In this document: positions 1-5,814 of the stretch, piece by piece
How positions within the stretch are numbered: position 1 is the stretch's first letter
How the letters are laid out: every line of letters starts with the position of its first letter
Source of the DNA: Gammaproteobacteria bacterium UBA4475
Lineage (GTDB): Bacteria > Pseudomonadota > Gammaproteobacteria > Pseudomonadales > Azotimanducaceae
DNA length: 5,814 nt
Direction: 5' to 3'
NCBI GenBank assembly: GCA_002389265.1
Contig: DGOD01000065.1
Coordinates: 17,082-22,895, forward strand
Notes under the pieces: generated by a model
Seen by the model: only the letters and a program-made list of their open reading frames with translations
Databases searched by the model: none
Told to the model about the DNA's origin: nothing
Position numbers and translations under genes: made by a program

Positions 1-2
1 TT

Positions 3-1433
3 AATGGCGAATTAGCGGGCGCGCATACCGGCGGCTATGCGCCCTTTCATTTTGACATCAAGCACCTGGTCAAACCGGGCACCAATACCGTGACGCTGCG
101 TGTCACTGACAGCCTCACGTGGACCCAGCCTCGAGGTAAACAAGCGGGCACTACGCGCTGGCCCATCGATTACGACCCGATTATCGGCCCCTGGCAGACC
201 ATTTGGCTAGAACCTGTCAACACGCTGCATGCCAGCAGTCTCTGGACCACTTACTCGATTGCCGACAAACTGTTGAAGGTTAATGTCAAACTTTCAGGGC
301 TGGCCTGCGGCAGTCTGCAATTAGTTCTTTTGCATGACGGTGTTAGCGTCGCCAGTCTTGAGTCTGATTTTATTGACCGACCAGAAGTGAGGCTCGAGCT
401 GAAAGTTGAACAACCTGCACTTTGGTCACCGGCCACACCGACATTGTACGAGTTGCAGCTGATGCTGAAAGACTCGGAGGGGAACATTATTGACCGCTGT
501 GACAGCTATGCAGGTCTTCGCCAGATCTCTGTCAAAGATCGAACCATGTACCTGAACGACTCGCCACTGTATTTGCGTGGCATTCTCGACCAAGGCTACT
601 TTCCTGAAGGCTGGTATACCGCTGTAGACGACCTTGACCTGAAGCGCGATGTGGAACTCACCCTGGCGATGGGATTCAATTGCGCCCGCAAACATCAGAA
701 AGCCGAGGATCCACGTTATCTGTACTGGGCTGACAGACTGGGCCTGCTGGTCTGGGCAGAGATGCCCTCAGGGCGCATATTTTCTACTGAATTAATCGAA
801 ACCCTGAGTACCGAATGGACCCAGTTGGTACAACGGGATCGCGGTCATCCAAGTGTTATCACCTGGGTTCCCTTTAATGAATCGTGGGGGGTCTGGCACC
901 AGGCCAAGCGACCAGAGCAACAAGCCTTTGTCGATGCGATCACTTCCTTGACTCAGGCACTGGACCCCTCAAGACCCGTGGTGGGCAATGATGGGTGGGA
1001 ATTTTCGAGCGGTGATTTATGGACCTTGCATCTTTACGAGACAGCAACAGAAAGTATTGCCGAACGTTTGGCGGAATTATTGCGTGATCCATCATCGGAG
1101 GTGGGCGGTGGACGAGTCGGCGCCCTACCAGGCAGAGATGTGAGCAAACTGCCGGTATTACTGACTGAATGCGGCGGCATCGGCTTCACTCAAGCAGCTG
1201 CTGAGGATCACTTTGCCTATGGAGACTTACCACTCGACAAGGCCGCGCTCAAACAGCGATTTCAAGCCATCGCCAGCGAGATTCATCACGCTGACAGTCT
1301 TTCAGGCTTTGTCTGGACCCAGCTCACCGATGTCCAACAAGAAATTAATGGGGTGCTGTTTTTCGATCGAACGCCAAAACTCGCTATCGACGACATCAAA
1401 ACCATTATGATGGGTATCGGCCCAAACAGTTAG
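3..1433 (+). CDS. Glycoside hydrolase family 2 protein (beta-galactosidase/beta-glucuronidase type), N-terminus cut off by the window edge
   Basis: The reading frame is open to the left edge, so the gene starts outside the window; 476 residues are visible. The first residues (NGELAGAHTGGYAPFHFDI) are the end of a GH2 sugar-binding jelly-roll domain, followed by PRGKQ (43-47) and the IIGPWQTIWLEPV junction (60-72). An immunoglobulin-like domain follows (about 73-175), then the TIM-barrel catalytic domain from about 176. The barrel carries RGILDQGYFPEGWYT (192-206), RKH (229-231), the acid/base Glu in FNESWG (E293, bases 879-881) and the probable nucleophile in LLTECGG (E389, bases 1167-1169). 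The 96-residue spacing between the two glutamates fits retaining GH2 enzymes. Relatives of this type are roughly 600 residues, so I infer that about 110-120 are missing. The enzyme should cleave terminal beta-linked sugars. The sugar, and whether a signal peptide exists, cannot be told. The nearest neighbour converges on it, so no operon partner is visible. Confidence 0.93.
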   Translation, partial: NGELAGAHTGGYAPFHFDIKHLVKPGTNTVTLRVTDSLTWTQPRGKQAGTTRWPIDYDPIIGPWQTIWLEPVNTLHASSLWTTYSIADKLLKVNVKLSGLACGSLQLVLLHDGVSVASLESDFIDRPEVRLELKVEQPALWSPATPTLYELQLMLKDSEGNIIDRCDSYAGLRQISVKDRTMYLNDSPLYLRGILDQGYFPEGWYTAVDDLDLKRDVELTLAMGFNCARKHQKAEDPRYLYWADRLGLLVWAEMPSGRIFSTELIETLSTEWTQLVQRDRGHPSVITWVPFNESWGVWHQAKRPEQQAFVDAITSLTQALDPSRPVVGNDGWEFSSGDLWTLHLYETATESIAERLAELLRDPSSEVGGGRVGALPGRDVSKLPVLLTECGGIGFTQAAAEDHFAYGDLPLDKAALKQRFQAIASEIHHADSLSGFVWTQLTDVQQEINGVLFFDRTPKLAIDDIKTIMMGIGPNS

Positions 1434-1483
1434 TCAAAACTCGCAAAGAAGGTACATCAGCGAATGAACATCAACTTCGCTAC

Positions 1484-1780
1484 TCAAGGTGCCTCGACCC
1501 CTTTGATTCGCGCAATATTGGCTACCGAGGCTGCATAACGATGAGCCGCTAGTTCTTGATAGGCTGCCGAGTCATACCAAGCGTCAGCCTGGGCGCCTGA
1601 GGGAAACTCAATCAAAACGGTGCGGGTATACGGCCATTCCCCTTCGCGTATTGTTGGCGCCTCATCCACAGCGAGCATCCGACCATCGTATTGATTGAAC
1701 ACCTGCATGAATCCCGCCTCATAATTGGCGTATCCCGCGCGATCATGAATATTAATAAGAGCGACGAAATAGACTGACAT
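1484..1780 (-). CDS. DUF1330 family small protein
   Basis: This 98-residue protein is full length for the DUF1330 family, a small alpha/beta ferredoxin-like (dimeric alpha-beta barrel) fold. Family features are the N-terminal strand VYFVALINI with a following Y-x-x-Y helix, the central RTVLIEFPSGAQADAWYDS block (about residues 53-71), then AAYQELAAHR and a short C-terminal strand. The ATG start at 1780 is backed by a GGAGAA Shine-Dalgarno site (1785-1790) four bases upstream. The gene lies 67 bp downstream of the crotonase gene on the same strand and is probably the last gene of that transcription unit. It has no signal peptide or membrane segment, so it should be cytoplasmic. The biochemical role of most DUF1330 proteins is unknown. 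Some relatives of this fold are monooxygenases or isomerases, but no catalytic residue can be assigned here. Confidence 0.9.
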   Translation of the reverse strand: MSVYFVALINIHDRAGYANYEAGFMQVFNQYDGRMLAVDEAPTIREGEWPYTRTVLIEFPSGAQADAWYDSAAYQELAAHRYAASVANIARIKGVEAP

Positions 1781-1847
1781 GAACTTCTCCAGTAATTTTT
1801 AATAGGCTGTTAGCCCATGGTATTAGCCGATATTTCTTCGAATAAAC

Positions 1848-2633
1848 CTAGTGGGCGCTAAACTTAGGGGGTCGCTTCTGCATAAATGCCTGCCTGCCTT
1901 CCGCATAGTCATCTGACAAACGGATCATGGTGCGCTGCTGATTACCCAAGTCACGGGCTACCTGCTCGCTGACGTTAACCGCATGCCACAAAGTGGATTT
2001 TTGTGCACGCAGCGCTAAAGGCGCGCACTCGTTGACCAGCCGCCTGGCAAAATTCAGTGCATCTTGCTTGGCCTGCCCAGCCTCACTGACCCGCTCTAAC
2101 AATCCTGCCGCCCGGGCCCACTCCGCATCCTTGGCATCTCCCGGCGAGAGAAAGCTGAATGCTTGGGTATAACCCAAACGTCGCGCGAGCTTAAGAGGAA
2201 TGTCCACCGGATTAACGCCAATCCTGACTTCGGAAATCATAAACTGAGTCGTAGTATCAGCAAATATCATGTCGCAACTCAATACCAGATTCACCCCCTC
2301 ACCGACGCAATAGCCCTGAACCGCAACCAGTATGGGTTTGTCGGTCACCATTTCCTGGTCGAGCAGCAGTCCTCCCAGGCCGGTGGTGATACCCTGATTC
2401 GCATTCTCGTTCAGCGCGTTGACATCCGCACCCACAGAGAAGGCTTTTTCGCCGGCGGCCTGAATGACTGCGACCCAGGCATCCTCATCAGCGTGAAACG
2501 CCGTCAGCGCCGCGTTGACGCCCTGATACATGGCAGCATCAAAGGCATTCAGCCGGGCTGCCCGCTCGAGAGTAATCAGGGCCACTCGGTCTTGTACTGT
2601 ATAACTCACTCTGTTCGCAAACACTTGTGTCAT
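1848..2633 (-). CDS. Enoyl-CoA hydratase/isomerase family (crotonase) protein with a non-canonical active site
   Basis: This 261-residue protein has the length and motif order of a single-domain crotonase. It has the N-terminal strand VALITLERAARLNAFD, the first oxyanion-hole segment FSVGADVNAL (65-74), the second segment AVQGYCVGEGVNLVLSCD (104-121), and QFMISEVRIG (130-139). By comparison with rat mitochondrial enoyl-CoA hydratase, the position of Glu164 is kept (E135) but that of Glu144 is Asn (N115). The usual GGG of the second oxyanion segment reads GEG (E112), and the common PGxGG stretch is replaced by NPVDIPLKLAR. A CoA thioester substrate is likely, but the reaction could be hydration, isomerization, decarboxylation or hydrolysis. 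The ATG at 2633 is preceded by GAAGGA eight bases upstream. The gene starts 36 bp after the stop of the PaaK-like ligase, implying co-transcription and action on an acyl-CoA from the same pathway. It is probably cytoplasmic. Confidence 0.94.
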   Translation of the reverse strand: MTQVFANRVSYTVQDRVALITLERAARLNAFDAAMYQGVNAALTAFHADEDAWVAVIQAAGEKAFSVGADVNALNENANQGITTGLGGLLLDQEMVTDKPILVAVQGYCVGEGVNLVLSCDMIFADTTTQFMISEVRIGVNPVDIPLKLARRLGYTQAFSFLSPGDAKDAEWARAAGLLERVSEAGQAKQDALNFARRLVNECAPLALRAQKSTLWHAVNVSEQVARDLGNQQRTMIRLSDDYAEGRQAFMQKRPPKFSAH

Positions 2634-2669
2634 TATCGATATCCTTCAGTGGCTGGCATTGACTAAGCT

Positions 2670-4037
2670 TCATGACGCATTCTTGACGACCTCAACGAGT
2701 TGCATCTTGCCAGTCGCACCGGATTTTATTTCGAAATGGTCGGCATCAACCAGAACCGGTCTGACACGAAAGCGCAGATGGTGGTGCACTTGATTGACAA
2801 TGTGCTGCGTGAGGTCGGCACGCTCGTCGTCACTAGCACCCGGATGGATCTCCACCAGCACCTTGACCGGCGGCTCGACCACCGCCTCGTCATGGTCTTT
2901 TTGGATACGAATATTTCCAGTCGTTAGCGCGGACAGGCTATTGATGACGTCGCGAACCGCGTTCGGAAACACATTCACGCCCTTGACCAATAACATATCG
3001 TCTACCCGACCCTTGAATTGCATGCGTACGCCTGGGCGGCCGCAAGCGCAGGGCGTGGTGGTGACCTTAATGATGTCTTTATCTCGCCAGCGCAGCAGCG
3101 GCCCACACTCACGTTCCAGACCGGTAAAGATGATCTCGCCTTCAACGCCATCTTCGATGGGCAACGGTGCCATGGTTTTCGGGTCGACTATCTCAAAATA
3201 GGCATTATCTTCCGCATAAAAATGGATACCGGCATGCTCCTCGCAGGAAATACCCGTGGGACTATGGCAGCCCGTGGCGCCCATATTGTCGTAACATAAA
3301 GCACCACCAAAGCCTGCCTCGATCTCGCTGTAAATGTCTTTGATGCTGCCTCCCGGCTCACCGGTGACCACCACTTTTTGAATGCCCAGAGTACGGGGAT
3401 CAATCCCGGATTTTTCCAGCATGGTTCTGGCCATATGCCGCGCAAATGACACGGTGGTGCGCATCATTTTCGGCTTCACCTCATTGGCAATTTGTGCCAC
3501 CCGCTCGACGCCGCTCAAGGCGCCCACGGGAACTACACAGGCACCATAGGCCATCATGGAGTCGATGGCAGGCATCCCCGCAATCCACATGCTGATGACA
3601 CTGGCATGCAACACCACGTCGCCGGGGTCGACACCCATGCGCACCATGCCTCGAGCACAGTTCTCTGCCGCCAATTCACGATCAAAACGGGTAAAGCCAC
3701 TGAAGGTCGGTGAGCCGGTGGTACCCGACGATGATGAGATACGATTAACCAAGCGAGGATCGCAGGTGATATGCATGCCGAAGGGATGACCCAGCTCTAC
3801 CTTGGAACGCTCCTGACTGATACGCTCCTCATCCTTATCGAAAAACGGATAGTGCCGATAGTCATCCAAAGACTTCAGTTGGTAAGGGTTTACTCCTGCC
3901 GCATCAAACTTGGCCTGGTAATAAGGCGACTGTTCATAAACCCGCACCACTAGCTTTTGAAGTTTGTGCAGCTGCAATTCCCTGAGTCTGGTCCGATCTA
4001 ACAGTTCCATCCTAGGATTAAACAATTTAACCGACAC
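2670..4037 (-). CDS. PaaK-like adenylate-forming CoA ligase (phenylacetate--CoA ligase family)
   Basis: This 455-residue protein has the length and order of the PaaK branch of the ANL superfamily, which activates a carboxylic acid with ATP to an acyl-adenylate and then to the CoA thioester. Visible motifs are the phosphate-binding loop SSSSGTTGSPT (101-111), VVVTGEPGG (222-230), the A5-position segment CYDNMGATG (248-256), GIHFYAEDNAYFEIVDP (270-286), the adenosine-binding LRWRDKD (315-321), CACGR (330-334), the hinge GRVDDMLLVKGVNVFP (343-358) and the C-terminal TGK whose Lys444 matches the catalytic A10 lysine. C265, H268, C330 and C332 could form a structural zinc site, as in some PaaK relatives; this is inference. 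The A5 segment lacks the usual Glu of YGxxE, so the acid is probably not simply phenylacetate. The GTG start has a strong Shine-Dalgarno site. It is the first gene of the cluster with the crotonase. The protein should be soluble and cytoplasmic. Confidence 0.93.
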   Translation of the reverse strand: MSVKLFNPRMELLDRTRLRELQLHKLQKLVVRVYEQSPYYQAKFDAAGVNPYQLKSLDDYRHYPFFDKDEERISQERSKVELGHPFGMHITCDPRLVNRISSSSGTTGSPTFSGFTRFDRELAAENCARGMVRMGVDPGDVVLHASVISMWIAGMPAIDSMMAYGACVVPVGALSGVERVAQIANEVKPKMMRTTVSFARHMARTMLEKSGIDPRTLGIQKVVVTGEPGGSIKDIYSEIEAGFGGALCYDNMGATGCHSPTGISCEEHAGIHFYAEDNAYFEIVDPKTMAPLPIEDGVEGEIIFTGLERECGPLLRWRDKDIIKVTTTPCACGRPGVRMQFKGRVDDMLLVKGVNVFPNAVRDVINSLSALTTGNIRIQKDHDEAVVEPPVKVLVEIHPGASDDERADLTQHIVNQVHHHLRFRVRPVLVDADHFEIKSGATGKMQLVEVVKNAS

Positions 4038-4042
4038 TGCAT

Positions 4043-4050
4043 CTCCCCTT
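4043..4050 (-). promoter_or_regulatory. Shine-Dalgarno site that fixes the GTG start of the PaaK-like ligase
   Basis: On the minus strand the bases read AAGGGGAG, then the five-base spacer ATGCA, then GTG at 4037. This is a near-ideal ribosome binding site. It supports the GTG at 4037 over the next in-frame ATG at 4010, residue 10. An ATG inside the spacer (4042-4040) is out of frame and opens only a 14-codon frame. Confidence 0.8.
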
Positions 4051-4083
4051 GAACCCTGACTTCAATTGGCCATAAGATACCCT

Positions 4084-4911
4084 ATGCACCTGATCTTGCC
4101 TATCACTCGGAATATCACCAGTATTTTCTCGCTTCTGTGGGTCTTAACGAACCTGACCTTCTGGGTACTGATACTGATACCTATCTCAATACTGCGATGG
4201 CTCATACCCATCCCTTTCGTGTCTCGATTTTGTTTCGTAGTCGTGGATTTCGTGTACCGGATGGCTGTACGCACAAATAGTTTCTGGATGCGAGACGTTA
4301 TAGGCATTGAGTTTTTGGTAGACGGCGAGCCAAATCCATATGCCTCGCCGATTGTCATCTGTAATCATCAATCCTGGTTCGATATCCCGGTCGTGCAGGA
4401 TCTGGTGACGCGCAATGGTCCGATCATCAAATTCTTGATCAAACGAGAGCTTGTCTGGGTACCCGTGATTGGCTGGATCTGCCTGGCCCTGAACTTTCCA
4501 AGACTCTATCGTGGTAAGGACAAATCGCTGCGGGCGGCGGACTATTCCAGAATACAAGGTGCAACCCAGGACCATGGGGCAGAACCCGGCGCATTGCTGG
4601 TGTTCCCGGAAGGCACTCGGTTCACCGCGAACAAGCAACGCCTGCAAGCATCACCTTATGAGCGCTTATTAGTCCCCAAGTCAGGCGGCATGAAGATTAT
4701 CAAAACCAGCGCAGATCCGGCGACCCACGTGATGGACATCACGATTGACTATGGCTCGGAGCCGGTCAATATTTGGCGCTGCCTGCATGGCCAGCCAAAA
4801 AAAATCGCCATTAAAATTCGCTATTATGCCCTGGCCGATATTGATGATATGCAGGCCTGGCTGAATGAACGCTGGCAAGAAAAGTCGATTTTTCTCGACG
4901 ATTCTCATTAG
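4084..4911 (+). CDS. Membrane-bound 1-acyl-sn-glycerol-3-phosphate acyltransferase family protein (PlsC/YihG-like)
   Basis: From the ATG the protein has 275 residues. A hydrophobic N-terminal region (about residues 10-45) should anchor it in the inner membrane. The cytoplasmic acyltransferase domain carries the catalytic NHQSWFD motif (H95 and D100, the HX4D pair) and the glycerol-phosphate-binding block FPEGTR (174-179). After that come FTANKQR, the SPYERLLVPKSGG stretch and the late WRCLHGQPKK segment, an arrangement like E. coli YihG and eukaryotic LCLAT1-type acyltransferases rather than the shorter classical PlsC. It should transfer an acyl chain to lysophosphatidic acid or another lysophospholipid. 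Acceptor and chain preference are unknown. Start choice is uncertain: an in-frame TTG at 4066 would add six residues but has no clear ribosome binding site, while the ATG has only a weak TAAGA (4073-4077). It diverges from the ligase gene, so a shared pathway is not implied. Confidence 0.92.
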   Translation: MHLILPITRNITSIFSLLWVLTNLTFWVLILIPISILRWLIPIPFVSRFCFVVVDFVYRMAVRTNSFWMRDVIGIEFLVDGEPNPYASPIVICNHQSWFDIPVVQDLVTRNGPIIKFLIKRELVWVPVIGWICLALNFPRLYRGKDKSLRAADYSRIQGATQDHGAEPGALLVFPEGTRFTANKQRLQASPYERLLVPKSGGMKIIKTSADPATHVMDITIDYGSEPVNIWRCLHGQPKKIAIKIRYYALADIDDMQAWLNERWQEKSIFLDDSH

Positions 4912-4937
4912 GCACTCACAGACATCTCAGCCATCTC

Positions 4938-5765
4938 TCAACGCTGACCCACCTCGTAGTTAATTGAGATCCACGAATCCATATACTGTGGATTGAGCTT
5001 TTTTACCGACGCCAGCATGTCCTGTCGATAGGTGGTTTCAATCGGCGCACCACGACCAGGCCAGATTTTGAATTTGATCCGGACGAAGCGCTTGCCCGAA
5101 GCGGTGGTCTGCATTTCCTCCTGTTCCACGGCGCCAAGGAAAATACCCGGAAACTGTTCCAGCAGCCCGCGGGTGTGCTCCTGAATTCTACGTAGCATCT
5201 GCTCACGAATACTTTCCTCAGGGTCCAGATTGATATCCACCAGACAAAATACATACCCGCGGGGATAATTAATCATGCTGGTCAAGGTTCTATTCGGGAT
5301 ATAGACCTCGGCGCCCATGGCGTTCTGTAAAACGGTAAAGCGCATCCCGATAGACTTCACAATCCCGGTTTGACCGCTGATCTCAACCATATCATCCACA
5401 TGTACCAGGTCTGAGAGGATCACCGTCAAACCGGTAATGAAATCCTGAACAATACTCTGACTGCCAAACGCAACCGCCAGACCAATGACCGAAGCACTCG
5501 CCAAGTACGCTGTCAGAGAGATACCAAACTCTGACAACAACATGCCGAAAGCACCAAAATAGACCCCAAAAATCGTCACCCCGGAAATCAGCTGAATGAT
5601 CGTTCGTGCCTTGGTAAAAGATTTCAGTTCGATCCGCCGCCCCAGCGCCAACGTCAGATTACGAATCACTATCGCCACCAGGTGTGCCACGACAGAGACA
5701 CCGAATACCAAAAAAATTCGAGCCAGAGCGCTCTGCTCAGCAAACATTTCAGCCACATAGTTCAT
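4938..5765 (-). CDS. Small-conductance mechanosensitive ion channel, MscS family
   Basis: This 275-residue protein is close to the 286 of E. coli MscS. It has three membrane segments (about 14-34, 56-77 and 84-118). The third is the pore helix, with the signature SVIGLAVAFGSQSIVQDFITG (92-112). A beta domain follows, with VHVDDMVEISGQTGIV (121-136), FTVLQNAMGAEVYIPN (143-158) and SMINYPRG (163-170), then a C-terminal alpha/beta vestibule domain ending in SWISINYEV. Such channels open under membrane tension and release solutes during hypo-osmotic shock. Aligned to E. coli MscS, the L105 gate is kept (L96), L109 is Phe (F100), and the hinge G113 is Ser (S104) while G121 is kept (G112). The ATG at 5765 has a weak AAGAGA ribosome binding site. 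The gene converges on the acyltransferase with a 26 bp gap; its own upstream neighbour is outside the window. It could be a ligand-tuned MscS paralogue rather than the main osmotic valve. Confidence 0.93.
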   Translation of the reverse strand: MNYVAEMFAEQSALARIFLVFGVSVVAHLVAIVIRNLTLALGRRIELKSFTKARTIIQLISGVTIFGVYFGAFGMLLSEFGISLTAYLASASVIGLAVAFGSQSIVQDFITGLTVILSDLVHVDDMVEISGQTGIVKSIGMRFTVLQNAMGAEVYIPNRTLTSMINYPRGYVFCLVDINLDPEESIREQMLRRIQEHTRGLLEQFPGIFLGAVEQEEMQTTASGKRFVRIKFKIWPGRGAPIETTYRQDMLASVKKLNPQYMDSWISINYEVGQR

Positions 5766-5814
5766 CGGTTATCTCTTTTCATCTCACAGCCATAGTCAAT
5801 TGCAGTATTCATTT

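Noticed and set aside
1459..1481. Inverted repeat AGCGAA / TTCGCT between the convergent GH2 and DUF1330 genes, a candidate bidirectional terminator
   Set aside because: The stem is only six pairs with an eleven-base loop and no T-run on either side, so it is too weak to call an intrinsic terminator.
1808..1828. Imperfect direct repeat TGTTAGCC / TATTAGCC flanking CCATGG in the crotonase-DUF1330 gap, a possible operator
   Set aside because: Two eight-base copies 13 bp apart with one mismatch can arise by chance, and there is no promoter or regulator to link them to.
2163..2666. Open frame of 167 codons on the + strand, antisense to the crotonase gene
   Set aside because: It lies opposite a well-supported crotonase, resembles no known family, and has low-complexity shadow-like composition; treated as a by-product of codon bias.
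2794..3299. Overlapping + strand open frames (135 and 93 codons) antisense to the PaaK-like ligase
   Set aside because: They mirror a conserved ligase gene in other frames, show no recognizable domain, and have no clear ribosome binding site.
4049..4076. Promoter-like TTGAAC followed by CATAAG with a 16 bp spacer ahead of the acyltransferase
   Set aside because: The -10 match is poor, and the resulting transcript would begin almost at the start codon; not strong enough to annotate.
4884..4899. Hairpin GTCGA / TCGAC with a T-rich loop near the end of the acyltransferase gene
   Set aside because: It lies inside coding sequence, has a five-pair stem, and the T-run is in the loop rather than after the stem.
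5766..5814. TTGACT on the minus strand (5799-5794) as a -35 box for the MscS-type gene
   Set aside because: No acceptable -10 box sits at 16-18 bp spacing; only the 5' leader and a weak ribosome binding site can be described in these 49 bp.

Overview
This is a 5.8 kb, gene-dense stretch of bacterial chromosome with six protein-coding genes, no RNA gene, and no sign of a mobile element or CRISPR array. Moderate GC content, short intergenic gaps, Shine-Dalgarno sites and the mix of families suggest a free-living heterotrophic gammaproteobacterium, possibly a marine one. The families are a YihG-type acyltransferase, an MscS-type channel, a PaaK-like ligase with a crotonase, and a GH2 glycosidase. 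The taxonomic call is inference only; no marker gene is present.

Layout, left to right. A family 2 glycoside hydrolase on the + strand enters from the left edge without its N-terminus and ends at 1433. It converges on a three-gene cluster on the - strand, read from right to left: a PaaK-like adenylate-forming CoA ligase (GTG start at 4037), a crotonase-fold enoyl-CoA hydratase/isomerase (2633 to 1848) and a small DUF1330 protein (1780 to 1484). The gaps inside the cluster are 36 and 67 bp. Diverging from it, with only 46 bp between start codons, is a PlsC/YihG-type membrane acyltransferase on the + strand (4084-4911). That gene converges, with a 26 bp gap, on a small-conductance mechanosensitive channel of the MscS family on the - strand (4938-5765). 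The last 49 bp hold only the 5' leader of the channel gene.

How the genes may work together. The ligase, crotonase and DUF1330 genes look like one transcription unit. The ligase would activate a carboxylic acid to its CoA thioester, and the crotonase would act on a derived acyl-CoA. The substrate cannot be read from the sequence, and no dehydrogenase, thiolase or ring-cleavage gene lies in the window. The GH2 enzyme, the acyltransferase and the channel look like independent neighbours (carbohydrate turnover, phospholipid synthesis, osmotic protection).

Most of the window is ordinary. The points that deserve a second look are the crotonase active site, where one of the two canonical catalytic glutamates is replaced by Asn, and the atypical motif set of the PaaK-like ligase. 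No clearly new biological system is visible.
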